DNA from: Prevotella sp.
Lineage (GTDB): Bacteria > Bacteroidota > Bacteroidia > Bacteroidales > Bacteroidaceae
NCBI GenBank assembly: GCA_017538105.1
Contig: JAFYJN010000094.1
Location: forward strand, 43,750-107,749
Direction: 5' to 3'
Length of the DNA: 64,000 bases
Part shown: in pieces, positions 1 through 8,703 of the stretch
Position numbering within the stretch: position 1 is the first letter of the stretch
Layout: each line of letters opens with the position of its first letter
The notes under the pieces: model-generated
The model's input: the letters and a program-made list of their open reading frames with translations, nothing else
What the model was told of the DNA's origin: nothing
Database searches by the model: none
Made by a program: the position numbers and the translations under genes

Positions 1-21
1 CACATTTATTTGTTTTTTTTG

Positions 22-29
22 TATTTTTG
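22..29 (+). promoter_or_regulatory. -7 promoter element of the relA-type gene
   Basis: TATTTTTG matches the Bacteroidetes -7 consensus TAnnTTTG. It lies 33 bases before the ATG at 62, which supports that ATG over the in-frame TTG at 32. No TTTG box is found at the usual 17-23 base spacing inside the window, since the sequence begins here. Confidence 0.5.
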
Positions 30-61
30 CCTTGTTTTATAAACGGATAGCCCATCTACTC

Positions 62-2263
62 ATGAATAGTCTTATATTCTCGCGTTCGGAAAAGGAGGAA
101 ATCGTTACTTTGCGTAAACATTTACGGAGTGCCATTGGTAATCTCCCTGTAGAGAAAGAAGTGGTGCATGTGCTTGACCATGCCTTGAAACAAGGATGGC
201 TTGAACGCGATGCCTTTAGTCTTAACCCCATTGTCACAGCCATGCAAACGGCAGTGGTGGCTGTCGAAGAAACCAGTCTTCGTCAAGAGGGCGTCACTGC
301 TATTTTGCTCAACGTAGGTATGGTTTCCAAACTATGGTCAGACCAAGAGATAGAAAAACGTTTTGGCAAAGGCGTGGCTCGAATCCTCAAAGGATTGGAA
401 AAAACGCGTCAATTAGACAAACGCAACACGGCGGCCGACACGGAGAATTTCCGAAATCTGCTACTCTCCTTCGCAGAAGACATGCGAGTGATTCTAATCA
501 TGATTGCTTCACAGGTTAATTTAATGCGCCAAATACGAGACACTGATGAGGAGGAAATGAAACTGAAAGTGTCTCAGGAAGCATCCTATCTATATGCGCC
601 TTTGGCTCACAAACTGGGTCTCTATAAATTGAAGAGTGAGCTGGAAGACCTAAGCCTAAAATACCTCGAGCACGACGCTTATTACATGATCAAGGAGAAA
701 CTCAACGCCACCAAACGTTCCCGTGATGCGTATATCGCTCGTTTCATTGGCCCTATCGAGAAGAAACTCATGGAGGCGGGTTTGCGTTTCCATATGAAAG
801 GGCGAACAAAGAGTATACATTCCATTTGGCAAAAGATGAAAAAGCAGAAGTGTGCTTTTGAGGGCATCTATGACTTGTTCGCTATTCGCATCATCTTAAA
901 TTCACCTATTGAGAAAGAGAAGATGCAATGTTGGCAAGTTTATTCCATTGTAACCGATATGTATACACCCAATCCACGACGTTTGCGCGATTGGCTGTCT
1001 GTACCGAAAGCCAATGGTTACGAGAGTCTTCACATCACCGTTTTGGGGCCTGAAAACAAATGGGTAGAGGTGCAAATACGCACCGAACGTATGGATGAGG
1101 TGGCTGAAAAAGGTTTGGCGGCCCATTGGCGCTATAAAGGTATCAAAGGAGAGGGCAATATCGATGAATGGCTGAATAATATTCGTGTGGCGTTGGAGGG
1201 TAACGATAGTCGACAGATGATTGACCAATTTAAGATGGACCTATATGAAGACGAGGTATTCGTGTTCACGCCCAAGGGTGATTTGCTGCGTTTCCCCAAA
1301 GGAGCAACCATTCTCGACTTCGCTTATCGTATACATTCACGCGTGGGAAATCAGTGTGTCGGCGGAAAGATAAACAACAAGATTGTGCCCGTGAGGGAAC
1401 AGCTTCATAGCGGTGATTTGGTTGAGATCATGACATCTGCCAATCAGACGCCTAAACGGGAATGGGTAAACATCGTGAAGACTTCTAGGGCGAAGGCCAA
1501 GATTCGCTTGGCCTTGAAGGAAACCCAAGTGAAAGAAGGTCTTTATGCCAAAGAGATGCTGGAACGACGTCTTAAAAACCGAAAGGTGGAACTGGTGGAA
1601 GGCACCCTCTCCCATCTCATCAAGAAGTTGGGGTTCAAGGAAACTTCGGATTTCTATCGTCAATTAGCAGAAGAGAAACTTGATGTGAATGAGGTGATAG
1701 AAAAATATATTGACATTCGCGCTACCGAGAAAAATGCGTCAATGGGTTTGGTGCCAGCCAGAAGCGCGGAAGATTTCTATTATTCCAATCCTAGCGAGGA
1801 ACTAATTAAACAAAACGAAGATGTTTTGGTTATTGATCGTGACTTGAAAGGCCTGGATTATCAACTCGCTCGTTGCTGCCGTCCCATATTCGGTGACCCC
1901 ATTTTCGGCTTTGTTGGCGTGAATGGAGGTATAAAGATTCACCGGGTTGATTGTCCCAATGCACCTGAATTACGAAGGCGCTTTGGATATCGCATCGTGA
2001 AAGCAAAGTGGAGCGGAAAAGGGTCTTCACAATACTCCATAACTTTAAGAGTGGTGGGTAATGACGATATCGGTATTGTTAACAATATCACCAACATTAT
2101 CTCCAAAGAAGAAAAGATTGTGATGCGTTCTATCAATATCGACAGTCACGACGGATTGTTTGGTGGAATCCTTACTGTGCTATTGGATGACACTTCGAAA
2201 CTGGAAGCTCTCATCAAAAAACTGCGTACCGTGAAAGGGGTGAAGAATGTGGAACGGTTATAA
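62..2263 (+). CDS. relA: RelA/SpoT-family (p)ppGpp synthetase, hydrolase domain degenerate
   Basis: Stringent-response enzyme that makes (p)ppGpp from ATP and GTP/GDP on starved ribosomes. About 733 residues. The order is a degenerate HD domain (about 45-165), a synthetase domain (about 230-350, with GRTKSIHSIW and the NGYESLH segment), a TGS domain (about 395-455), a Cys-Cys/His-x-x-x-Cys region (about 610-640, ARCCRP and HRVDC) and a C-terminal ACT domain. The hydrolase His-Asp-x-x-Glu-Asp signature is replaced: LLNVGMVS stands where LLHDVVED is expected, and ASQVNLMR where ADRLHNMR is expected. It is therefore probably synthetase-only, with a separate SpoT elsewhere. The ATG at 62 was chosen from the -7 element just upstream; the frame is open to the window edge, with a TTG at 32. 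The 3' end overlaps the convergent TetR gene by six bases. Confidence 0.9.
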   Translation: MNSLIFSRSEKEEIVTLRKHLRSAIGNLPVEKEVVHVLDHALKQGWLERDAFSLNPIVTAMQTAVVAVEETSLRQEGVTAILLNVGMVSKLWSDQEIEKRFGKGVARILKGLEKTRQLDKRNTAADTENFRNLLLSFAEDMRVILIMIASQVNLMRQIRDTDEEEMKLKVSQEASYLYAPLAHKLGLYKLKSELEDLSLKYLEHDAYYMIKEKLNATKRSRDAYIARFIGPIEKKLMEAGLRFHMKGRTKSIHSIWQKMKKQKCAFEGIYDLFAIRIILNSPIEKEKMQCWQVYSIVTDMYTPNPRRLRDWLSVPKANGYESLHITVLGPENKWVEVQIRTERMDEVAEKGLAAHWRYKGIKGEGNIDEWLNNIRVALEGNDSRQMIDQFKMDLYEDEVFVFTPKGDLLRFPKGATILDFAYRIHSRVGNQCVGGKINNKIVPVREQLHSGDLVEIMTSANQTPKREWVNIVKTSRAKAKIRLALKETQVKEGLYAKEMLERRLKNRKVELVEGTLSHLIKKLGFKETSDFYRQLAEEKLDVNEVIEKYIDIRATEKNASMGLVPARSAEDFYYSNPSEELIKQNEDVLVIDRDLKGLDYQLARCCRPIFGDPIFGFVGVNGGIKIHRVDCPNAPELRRRFGYRIVKAKWSGKGSSQYSITLRVVGNDDIGIVNNITNIISKEEKIVMRSINIDSHDGLFGGILTVLLDDTSKLEALIKKLRTVKGVKNVERL

Positions 2264-2893
2264 CTCTACTCCAAATGTTCTGTCAATACACTTCACGCCT
2301 TTCTCTGTGCAAAGACCACGTACAAATACAATGGTGATGGTGCGGTGTATCTCATTAAGGGGATAACGGTTATACATCTCACTCTTCAAAACATGTTCTA
2401 CACACGAATTGTTGATTTCCATAACTATGTTGAAATTGATATCGGCACGAAAATACCCTTCATTCACTCCCTTCTTGAAAAAACCGAGGGAACGGGCCTG
2501 TTGTTCCTTACGAGTCTTTTCCAAATAATCCATAACCATAGGATACTTATCCAATTCCGTAAAAAAGTTGGAATGGATATGGTTCACTTCTTCAATCTTG
2601 TTGGTTAGTATCTCGATGAAGATATCCATAGTGTTGGCGCCATGAGCCACCAATTCTTCAAATTGATGGGACAGCCGTTCACGACGTGTCTTGATACAGG
2701 CTAGCAACAGCTCTTGCTTGTTGTGGTATAGTTCGTATAGAGTACGCTTTGATATGCTTAATTGATGTGCGATATCGTCCATCTTGACAGATTTGATGCC
2801 TTGGCGATAAAAACAGGCCATGGCAGTATTGAGAATTTTCTCTTTTAACGAAACGCGGTATAAAGTGGAGAAATTTTTTGTATTAGTTTTCAT
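2258..2893 (-). CDS. TetR/AcrR-family transcriptional regulator
   Basis: One-component DNA-binding repressor of 211 residues, a usual length for TetR proteins. The N-terminal helix-turn-helix covers about residues 15-60: LNTAMACFYRQGIKSVKMDD followed by ISKRTLYELYHNKQELL, the classic TetR HTH with its Tyr-Xaa-Xaa-Tyr-His-Lys element. The C-terminal half is helical and has no recognisable ligand signature, so the effector is unknown. It is divergent from the malic enzyme gene across about 120 bases, which makes self-regulation or maeB control possible but unproven. Its 3' end runs into the end of the relA-type gene, with no terminator between them. Confidence 0.88.
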   Translation of the reverse strand: MKTNTKNFSTLYRVSLKEKILNTAMACFYRQGIKSVKMDDIAHQLSISKRTLYELYHNKQELLLACIKTRRERLSHQFEELVAHGANTMDIFIEILTNKIEEVNHIHSNFFTELDKYPMVMDYLEKTRKEQQARSLGFFKKGVNEGYFRADINFNIVMEINNSCVEHVLKSEMYNRYPLNEIHRTITIVFVRGLCTEKGVKCIDRTFGVEL

Positions 2894-2912
2894 AATTGTT
2901 TGTTTCTGTTCG

Positions 2913-2920
2913 CAAAAATA
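2913..2920 (-). promoter_or_regulatory. -7 element of the TetR gene
   Basis: The minus strand reads TATTTTTG (TAnnTTTG), 19 bases upstream of the start codon. No convincing TTTG box at -33. Confidence 0.45.
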
Positions 2921-2962
2921 CGCTTTTTTTTTGAAAATAGCATTATTTATGGGTGTTTTTAG

Positions 2963-2970
2963 TAAATTTG
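2963..2970 (+). promoter_or_regulatory. -7 element of maeB
   Basis: TAAATTTG matches TAnnTTTG and lies 43 bases upstream of the maeB ATG. The nearest upstream TTTG (2930-2933) is 29 bases away, longer than usual, so only the -7 box is well supported. Confidence 0.45.
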
Positions 2971-3013
2971 CAAATTCAATGACAAAACAACAGAATAATT
3001 ATATTAATACACG

Positions 3014-5305
3014 ATGGTAAAAATTACACAAGAGGCCGCCTTGACATATCACCAGAGTGGCCGTCCCGGAAAAATTGAGGTAAAGCCTACCAAGCCTTAT
3101 CGCACCCAAACAGACTTGTCTTTGGCTTATTCGCCAGGTGTGGCATTCCCTTGCTTGGAAATTCAGGAAGACCCTGACAGAGTATATCAATATACAGACA
3201 AAGGAAATCTTGTGGCCGTTATTTCCAATGGGACTGCAGTGCTTGGACTTGGCGATATAGGAGCGATGAGCGGCAAGCCAGTGATGGAAGGAAAAGGATT
3301 GTTGTTTAAGATATATGGAGGTATTGATGTCTTCGACATTGAGGTGGCTGAGAAAGACCCTGAAAAATTCTGCGAGGCCGTGGAACGTATTGCTCCCACT
3401 TTCGGCGGTATTAACTTGGAAGACATCAAAGCTCCAGAGTGTTTTTACATTGAAGAAAGGTTGAAGAAAACACTCGATATACCTGTTATGCATGACGATC
3501 AACATGGCACTGCCATCATCTCTGCGGCGGGATTGAAAAATGCCTTGGAAGTGGCAGGCAAGAACATTAAGGATGTGAAAATCGTGGTCAACGGTGCTGG
3601 CGCCGCCGCCATATCCTGCACAAAACTATATATGGCCATAGGTGCCAAGAAGGAAAACATCCTCATGCTCGACTCTAAAGGTGTCATCAGTAAGGAAAGG
3701 AAGGATTTGAATGAACAGAAGAAATTCTTTGCCACCGACCGTACCGACGTGCATACTTTGGAAGAGGCAATGAAGGGAGCCGATGTGTTTGTGGGTTTAT
3801 CAAAAGGAAATATCCTTTCCCAAGATATGGTACGTTCCATGGCCGCCAGCCCCATTGTTTTTGCCTTGGCCAACCCTGAGCCTGAGATATCCTATGAAGA
3901 CGCCATGGCATCCAGACTTGATGTGTTGATGGCCACGGGACGCTCTGACTATCCCAACCAAATCAACAATGTCATCGGGTTCCCATACATCTTCCGTGGA
4001 GCGCTTGATGTGCATGCACGAGCCATCAATGAAGAGATGAAACTGGCTGCTGTATATGCTATTGCCGACTTGGCGAAACAACCTGTACCCGATGTGGTGA
4101 ACGATGTCTATCATGTCAATAACTTGACCTTCGGTCCTTCCTATTTCATTCCCAAACCAGTTGATCCCCGTCTTATTACCGAGGTGTCGGCTGCTGTTGC
4201 AAAAGCGGCCATTCAAAGTGGTGTGGCAAGAACGCCCATTGACGACTGGGATGAGTATAAAAATCGCTTACGCGAAATGCTTGGACAGGAAACCAAACTT
4301 ACTCAGAAGCTTTACGACACTGCTCGTCATCACCCTCAACGAGTGGTCTTTGCAGAGGGCATTCATCCCACCATGCTCCGTGCCGCCGTGCAGGCTAAAG
4401 CTGAAGGTATCTGCTATCCTATCTTGCTGGGCAATGATGAACGTATCACTAAACTGGCACATGAACTGGAACTCAGCCTTGATGGCATAGAGATTGTCAA
4501 TCTCCGTCATGACAGAGAGGCAGAACGTCGTGAGCGTTACGCACGCATTCTGACACAAAAGCGGCAACGCGATGGCTATACTTTTGAAGAGGCCAACGAC
4601 AAAATGTTCGAACGCAACTACTTTGGCATGATGATGGTGGAAACTGGTGAGGCCGATGCCTTTATTACAGGTCTTTATACCAAGTATTCCAACACCATCA
4701 AAGTGGCAAAGGAAGTTATAGGAATTCAACCTGAGTATAAACATTTCGGCACTATGCATATCATCAACTCCCCGAGAGGAGCGCTGTACATAGCCGACAC
4801 CCTTATCAACAACAATCCCAATACCGAAGAATTGGTTGATTTGGCACGGTTGAGCACCAAGGCTGTACGTTTTTTCAATGAAAAACCACATATTGCCATG
4901 GTGAGCCACTCCAATTTCGGCTCTGACACATCGGAAGGCTCACGCAAAGTGAGAAACGCTGTGGCAACGTTACAGGAGATGTTTCCTGATCTTGCTATCG
5001 ACGGTGAGATACAGATTGGTTTCGCACTCGACAAAGAACAGAGAGACAAGCTATTCCCCTTTACCAGGTTGAAAGGTCTTGACGTAAACACGCTCATCTT
5101 CCCTAACCTCACCAGTGCACGCTCATCTTACAAAATGTTGCAGGCTATGAATACGGATGTGGAAATCATAGGGCCGATACAGATGGGACTGAACAAACCC
5201 ATTCATTTCACCGACTTCGGTAGTTCCGTACGCGACGTTGTGAATATCATTGCCGTGGCAGTTATTGATGCATATGTGGAGAAAATCAAGCACAACATCT
5301 GGTAA
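3014..5305 (+). CDS. maeB: NADP-dependent malic enzyme with C-terminal phosphotransacetylase domain
   Basis: Decarboxylates malate to pyruvate with NAD(P)H production. 763 residues, the usual length of the MaeB hybrid type. The N-terminal malic domain (about 1-160) has LAYSPGVAFPCLEI with the catalytic tyrosine and GKPVMEGKGLLFK with the catalytic lysine. The NAD(P)-binding domain follows (about 165-400; VNGAGAAAISC and the ALANPEPEI segment). The C-terminal 330 residues form a phosphotransacetylase (Pta)-like domain, which in this family usually serves regulation (acetyl-CoA sensing) rather than catalysis. It stands alone between the divergent TetR gene and the convergent nqr operon, from which a strong bidirectional terminator separates it. 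Confidence 0.95.
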   Translation: MVKITQEAALTYHQSGRPGKIEVKPTKPYRTQTDLSLAYSPGVAFPCLEIQEDPDRVYQYTDKGNLVAVISNGTAVLGLGDIGAMSGKPVMEGKGLLFKIYGGIDVFDIEVAEKDPEKFCEAVERIAPTFGGINLEDIKAPECFYIEERLKKTLDIPVMHDDQHGTAIISAAGLKNALEVAGKNIKDVKIVVNGAGAAAISCTKLYMAIGAKKENILMLDSKGVISKERKDLNEQKKFFATDRTDVHTLEEAMKGADVFVGLSKGNILSQDMVRSMAASPIVFALANPEPEISYEDAMASRLDVLMATGRSDYPNQINNVIGFPYIFRGALDVHARAINEEMKLAAVYAIADLAKQPVPDVVNDVYHVNNLTFGPSYFIPKPVDPRLITEVSAAVAKAAIQSGVARTPIDDWDEYKNRLREMLGQETKLTQKLYDTARHHPQRVVFAEGIHPTMLRAAVQAKAEGICYPILLGNDERITKLAHELELSLDGIEIVNLRHDREAERRERYARILTQKRQRDGYTFEEANDKMFERNYFGMMMVETGEADAFITGLYTKYSNTIKVAKEVIGIQPEYKHFGTMHIINSPRGALYIADTLINNNPNTEELVDLARLSTKAVRFFNEKPHIAMVSHSNFGSDTSEGSRKVRNAVATLQEMFPDLAIDGEIQIGFALDKEQRDKLFPFTRLKGLDVNTLIFPNLTSARSSYKMLQAMNTDVEIIGPIQMGLNKPIHFTDFGSSVRDVVNIIAVAVIDAYVEKIKHNIW

Positions 5306-5360
5306 CATGGATGAATGATGTTCATATTATGAAGTGTTTGGTTTGAAGATAATGAACGAA

Positions 5361-5395
5361 ATGAAAAGGGCCGCAAAATAAGCGGCCCTCTTCAT
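5361..5395. terminator. Bidirectional terminator between maeB and nqrF
   Basis: Inverted repeat with 14-base arms (5361-5374 and 5382-5395), one mismatch and an AAAATAA loop; the core is GGGCCGC/GCGGCCC. A- and T-rich flanks on both sides suit termination of both converging transcripts. Confidence 0.8.
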
Positions 5396-5410
5396 TTTGC
5401 AGGGTAATAT

Positions 5411-5433
5411 CTAACCTCTCACTTATTACCCCT
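5411..5433 (-). repeat. Purine-rich GTGAGAGG-type tract after nqrF
   Basis: On the minus strand, between the nqrF stop and the terminator hairpin, the sequence reads AGGGGTAATAAGTGAGAGG and then TTAG. Similar tracts follow the MgtC-family gene, oadB and the GH5 gene in the same position and orientation. Confidence 0.4.
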
Positions 5434-5437
5434 TGTC

Positions 5438-6706
5438 TTATCCGAAGTTATCGAACATGATGCTCTCCGGGTCAACGCCCAATGAGTCGAGCATTCCTTG
5501 CACAGCTTTTGACATGGGGCCGGGACCACACATGTAGTACTCAATATCTTCAGGAGCCTCATGGTCTTTGAGATAAGTTTCATACATGACCTGATGTACA
5601 AATCCGGCTGTGTATTTTACACCAGCTTCATCTGCTGCAGGATCAGGACGGTCAAGTGCCAGATGGAAATGGAAATTGGGGAATTCCTTTTCCAATTCCA
5701 GGAAGTCTTCCACGAAGAATGCCTCTACCAAAGCACGTGCGCCATAGAAGAAATGCATCTCACGGTCACGTGTGTTAAGCGTCTTGGTCATGTGCATGAT
5801 TTGTGCGCGCAATGGAGCCATACCGGCACCTCCGCCCACCCATATCATCTCTTTCTTTGAATCGAAGATGGGATGGAAGTCTCCATAAGGACCACTCATG
5901 ATTACCTTGTCGCCAGGTTTGCGGGAGAAGATATAGGATGAAGCTATACCCGTGGGTACATCCTGGAAGCCCACTTCCGGTTTTGGCTTGAACGGAGTCG
6001 TTGCGATGCGCACCGTCAATGTGATACGGTCACCCTCTGCGGGATAGTTTGCCATTGAATACGCACGGATTGTATCTTCAGGATTGTGCGCCTTGAGCGA
6101 GAAAATATTGAATCGCTCCCACGATGGCAGATATTCAGGACCAATATCGTCCTTGTCAAAATCTTTGTCGTAATCGATGCAATCGTAAGCGGGAATCTTT
6201 ATCTGTGCATAGGAGCCAGGTACGAAGTCCATGTGTTCGCCCGGAGGTAATGCCACGATAAATTCTTTGATAAAACTGGAAACGTTCTTGTTGGAAATCA
6301 CCGTACATTCCCATTCCTTGACACCCATCACACTCTCGGGCACCTTGATTTTCAAATCACCCTTCACCTTGCATTGACATCCCAGGCGCCAATGTTCTTT
6401 TATCTGCTTGCGAGTGAAATGGGGCCGCTCAGAATCAAGAATCTCTCCCCCACCCTCAAGCACCTGCACTTTGCATTGGCCACATGAAGCCTTACCGCCA
6501 CATGCTGAAGGAAGGAAAATGCCGTTCTCGTTAAGCGTTGTCATAAGACTACTTCCTTGAGCAACGGAAATCGTCTTGTCACCATTGATGAGGATATTTA
6601 CATTGCCACTGGGTGACAAGTATTTCTTAGCCACCAGCAAGATAATGACCAATAAGAGGATAATGGTCAAAAATACTGCGATGCTTGTTATGATAAATTG
6701 TAACAT
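5438..6706 (-). CDS. nqrF: Na+-translocating NADH:quinone reductase subunit F
   Basis: Electron-entry subunit of Na+-NQR: it oxidises NADH and passes electrons through FAD and a 2Fe-2S centre. 422 residues. One N-terminal membrane helix (about 3-26), then a ferredoxin domain with cluster ligands C69, C75, C78 and C110 (ACGGKASCGQC). The FAD domain carries RAYSMANYP at about 214-222, and the NADH domain carries GGGAGMAPLR at about 290 with the C-terminal CGPGPM segment. Last gene of nqrABCDEF, 14 bases after nqrE, and followed by a purine-rich tract and a strong hairpin terminator. Confidence 0.97.
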   Translation of the reverse strand: MLQFIITSIAVFLTIILLLVIILLVAKKYLSPSGNVNILINGDKTISVAQGSSLMTTLNENGIFLPSACGGKASCGQCKVQVLEGGGEILDSERPHFTRKQIKEHWRLGCQCKVKGDLKIKVPESVMGVKEWECTVISNKNVSSFIKEFIVALPPGEHMDFVPGSYAQIKIPAYDCIDYDKDFDKDDIGPEYLPSWERFNIFSLKAHNPEDTIRAYSMANYPAEGDRITLTVRIATTPFKPKPEVGFQDVPTGIASSYIFSRKPGDKVIMSGPYGDFHPIFDSKKEMIWVGGGAGMAPLRAQIMHMTKTLNTRDREMHFFYGARALVEAFFVEDFLELEKEFPNFHFHLALDRPDPAADEAGVKYTAGFVHQVMYETYLKDHEAPEDIEYYMCGPGPMSKAVQGMLDSLGVDPESIMFDNFG

Positions 6707-6720
6707 AGTAACTGCTCCTT

Positions 6721-7347
6721 TTATATTTTAAGACCGGAAAAACACATCATGGCCATAGCCATGAGGCCTACTGTTATGAAAGTGATACCAAGACCTTTTA
6801 ATGGTTCCGGCACATCGCTATATTGCATTTTCTCGCGAATGGCACCCATCGACACGATGGCAAGGGTCCAACCAATACCGCTACCCAACGCATAGACAAT
6901 AGCATCCAGCAGGCTGCCGATATATTGTGAACTAGCAGGGTCAAGGTTGATACGCTGCTGCATGAACAGCGATGCACCCATGATGGCGCAGTTCACGGCA
7001 ATCAGCGGGAGAAAGATACCCAGAGCAGCGTAGAGCGACGGAGAGTATTTCTCGACGGTCATCTCCACTAATTGTACCATGCCGGCGATTACAGCAATGA
7101 AAAGGATGAAACTCAAGTATGAAAGGTCTACGCCCTCAATAAGGCAATCAGGACCTAAAACCTTGGTCTGAAGCAAATAGTCGACGGGAACCGTGACCAA
7201 TAACACAAATGTAACGGCCAGTCCAAGTCCCAAGGATGTCTTTACGCTCTTCGATACGGCAAGGTAGGAACACATGCCGAGAAAGAACGCAAATATCATG
7301 TTGTCGACGAATATCGACCGGAAAAACAAACTAATCAGATGGTCCAT
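6721..7347 (-). CDS. nqrE: Na+-NQR subunit E
   Basis: Integral membrane subunit of the sodium-pumping NADH:quinone oxidoreductase. 208 residues with about six hydrophobic helices. Together with NqrD it forms the RnfA/RnfE-like pair that binds the buried iron cofactor and takes part in Na+ passage; the family cysteines appear within [12 protein letters not shown] and [11 protein letters not shown]. It starts two bases after the nqrD stop, so translation is probably coupled. Confidence 0.97.
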   Translation of the reverse strand: MDHLISLFFRSIFVDNMIFAFFLGMCSYLAVSKSVKTSLGLGLAVTFVLLVTVPVDYLLQTKVLGPDCLIEGVDLSYLSFILFIAVIAGMVQLVEMTVEKYSPSLYAALGIFLPLIAVNCAIMGASLFMQQRINLDPASSQYIGSLLDAIVYALGSGIGWTLAIVSMGAIREKMQYSDVPEPLKGLGITFITVGLMAMAMMCFSGLKI

Positions 7348-7349
7348 AA

Positions 7350-7982
7350 TTACTTCTCCTTATAAAAATAAGCCCTGTGAATCCAAATAACGCAACCCAA
7401 CAGGATGAGTGCCATGGCAGGCATGGTCATCATACCGTTGTTCATATAGCCACAACCATAGAAACTCTGTGGGATAATGGTCAGTCCAAGCAATGTGCCA
7501 CGACCGAGCAATTCACGAACCGCGGCCACAACAATGAGCACCATAGCATAACCCAGTCCGTTACCTATTCCATCGAGAAAACTCGGCCAAGGTTTGTTCA
7601 TCATGGCAAAAGCCTCTAAACGGCCCATGAGAATACAATTGGTAATAATCAAACCCACATATACGGAAAGCTGCACACTTACATCGTAGGCAAATGCCTT
7701 GAGTATTTGGCTAACGATGGTCACCAAGGCGGCTACGACCACCAACTGCACAATGATACGAATGCGGTTGGGTATTGTGTTTCGCAAGATAGAGATAATG
7801 ACATTGGCGAAAGCCGTAATAATCGTTACGGCCAAGCCCATGACAATGGCGGGCTTGAGTTGGGAAGTGACGGCTAAGGCCGAACAAATACCCAACACCT
7901 GCACAAGGATAGGATGGTCGAGGTTTAGCGGATTGCCTAACGCCTCTTTATTTTGTTTTGAAAACAATTTGCTCATATTCAA
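7350..7982 (-). CDS. nqrD: Na+-NQR subunit D
   Basis: Membrane subunit homologous to NqrE and RnfE. 210 residues, six predicted helices. The segments [15 protein letters not shown] and [16 protein letters not shown] hold the two conserved cysteines expected to ligate iron with NqrE. The soluble N-terminus (about residues 1-20, [16 protein letters not shown]) is typical of NqrD. It lies six bases after nqrC and two before nqrE. Confidence 0.97.
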   Translation of the reverse strand: MNMSKLFSKQNKEALGNPLNLDHPILVQVLGICSALAVTSQLKPAIVMGLAVTIITAFANVIISILRNTIPNRIRIIVQLVVVAALVTIVSQILKAFAYDVSVQLSVYVGLIITNCILMGRLEAFAMMNKPWPSFLDGIGNGLGYAMVLIVVAAVRELLGRGTLLGLTIIPQSFYGCGYMNNGMMTMPAMALILLGCVIWIHRAYFYKEK

Positions 7983-7988
7983 TTCTCC

Positions 7989-8696
7989 TTATTCTTTTGA
8001 TTGAAGGAATTTAATATATTTACCCAGACAATCATGAAGCATGGCACTCACTCCATCTGAAGTCAGCGTAGCGCCTGTTACCGCATCGACTTGGGTTTCG
8101 GTATCATCTACCTTTTTCTTTACGGCAAGAGCGATATCCTGATTGTCACCGGCAAACAACTTCTTACCTACGAACTTGGCTTGCCAACTGGCATCATCCT
8201 TAATTTCTGCTCCCAAACCAGCAGTTTCGCCTTCATGGTTGAAATAAGCGCCAAACACCGTTTGCTTGTCATCATTAAGTGCGACATAACCATTGATAGG
8301 CCCCCAAAGACCCATGCCGTATACGGGAATCACGTATTTCCGTTGGCCATCCACCTCACAAATATAAAGAGCCAGACGGTCGTTCTTATAGTCGGAACTG
8401 TTAAACTTAAAGGCGGTGCTCTCATTGTCTTTCGCCTCAAAAGGCTGAAGTGTACCGTCCAGGTTCACCACATTGTCGCTCAGCACATTTTTCTGATATG
8501 CCTCTGCAGCTTGCGTGTCATTCAAGTCCCTAATGTTCAGAGAATAGAGAATCTGCTTTTTCTTGTCAAGAGCCACATTGGCATCCTGTTTGCTTTTCAA
8601 TGCTTGGAAAACAAACGCCAACAAGAAAGCCACGACAACGACAATAATCATTGAATAGACTATTGTGTATGTATTGGAATTGGTGTTCAGTTTCAT
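7989..8696 (-). CDS. nqrC: Na+-NQR subunit C (covalent FMN)
   Basis: Periplasmic flavin-carrying subunit of Na+-NQR. 235 residues: one N-terminal membrane helix (about 12-32), then an FMN-binding domain. The flavinylation motif is DAVTGATLTSDG near residues 204-215, with T210 the expected phosphoester-linked residue. The ApbE-type flavin transferase needed to load it is not in this window. It sits between nqrB (seven-base gap) and nqrD. Confidence 0.96.
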   Translation of the reverse strand: MKLNTNSNTYTIVYSMIIVVVVAFLLAFVFQALKSKQDANVALDKKKQILYSLNIRDLNDTQAAEAYQKNVLSDNVVNLDGTLQPFEAKDNESTAFKFNSSDYKNDRLALYICEVDGQRKYVIPVYGMGLWGPINGYVALNDDKQTVFGAYFNHEGETAGLGAEIKDDASWQAKFVGKKLFAGDNQDIALAVKKKVDDTETQVDAVTGATLTSDGVSAMLHDCLGKYIKFLQSKE

Positions 8697-8703
8697 GATA
8701 TTC

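Noticed and set aside
9-29. TTTG at 9-12 as the -33 box for the relA-type gene
   Set aside because: The spacing to the -7 box is only nine bases, far below the usual 17-23.
32-61. TTG at 32 as start of the relA-type gene
   Set aside because: The -7 box at 22-29 puts transcription start at about 34-36, so the TTG would be at or before the mRNA start; the ATG at 62 fits better.
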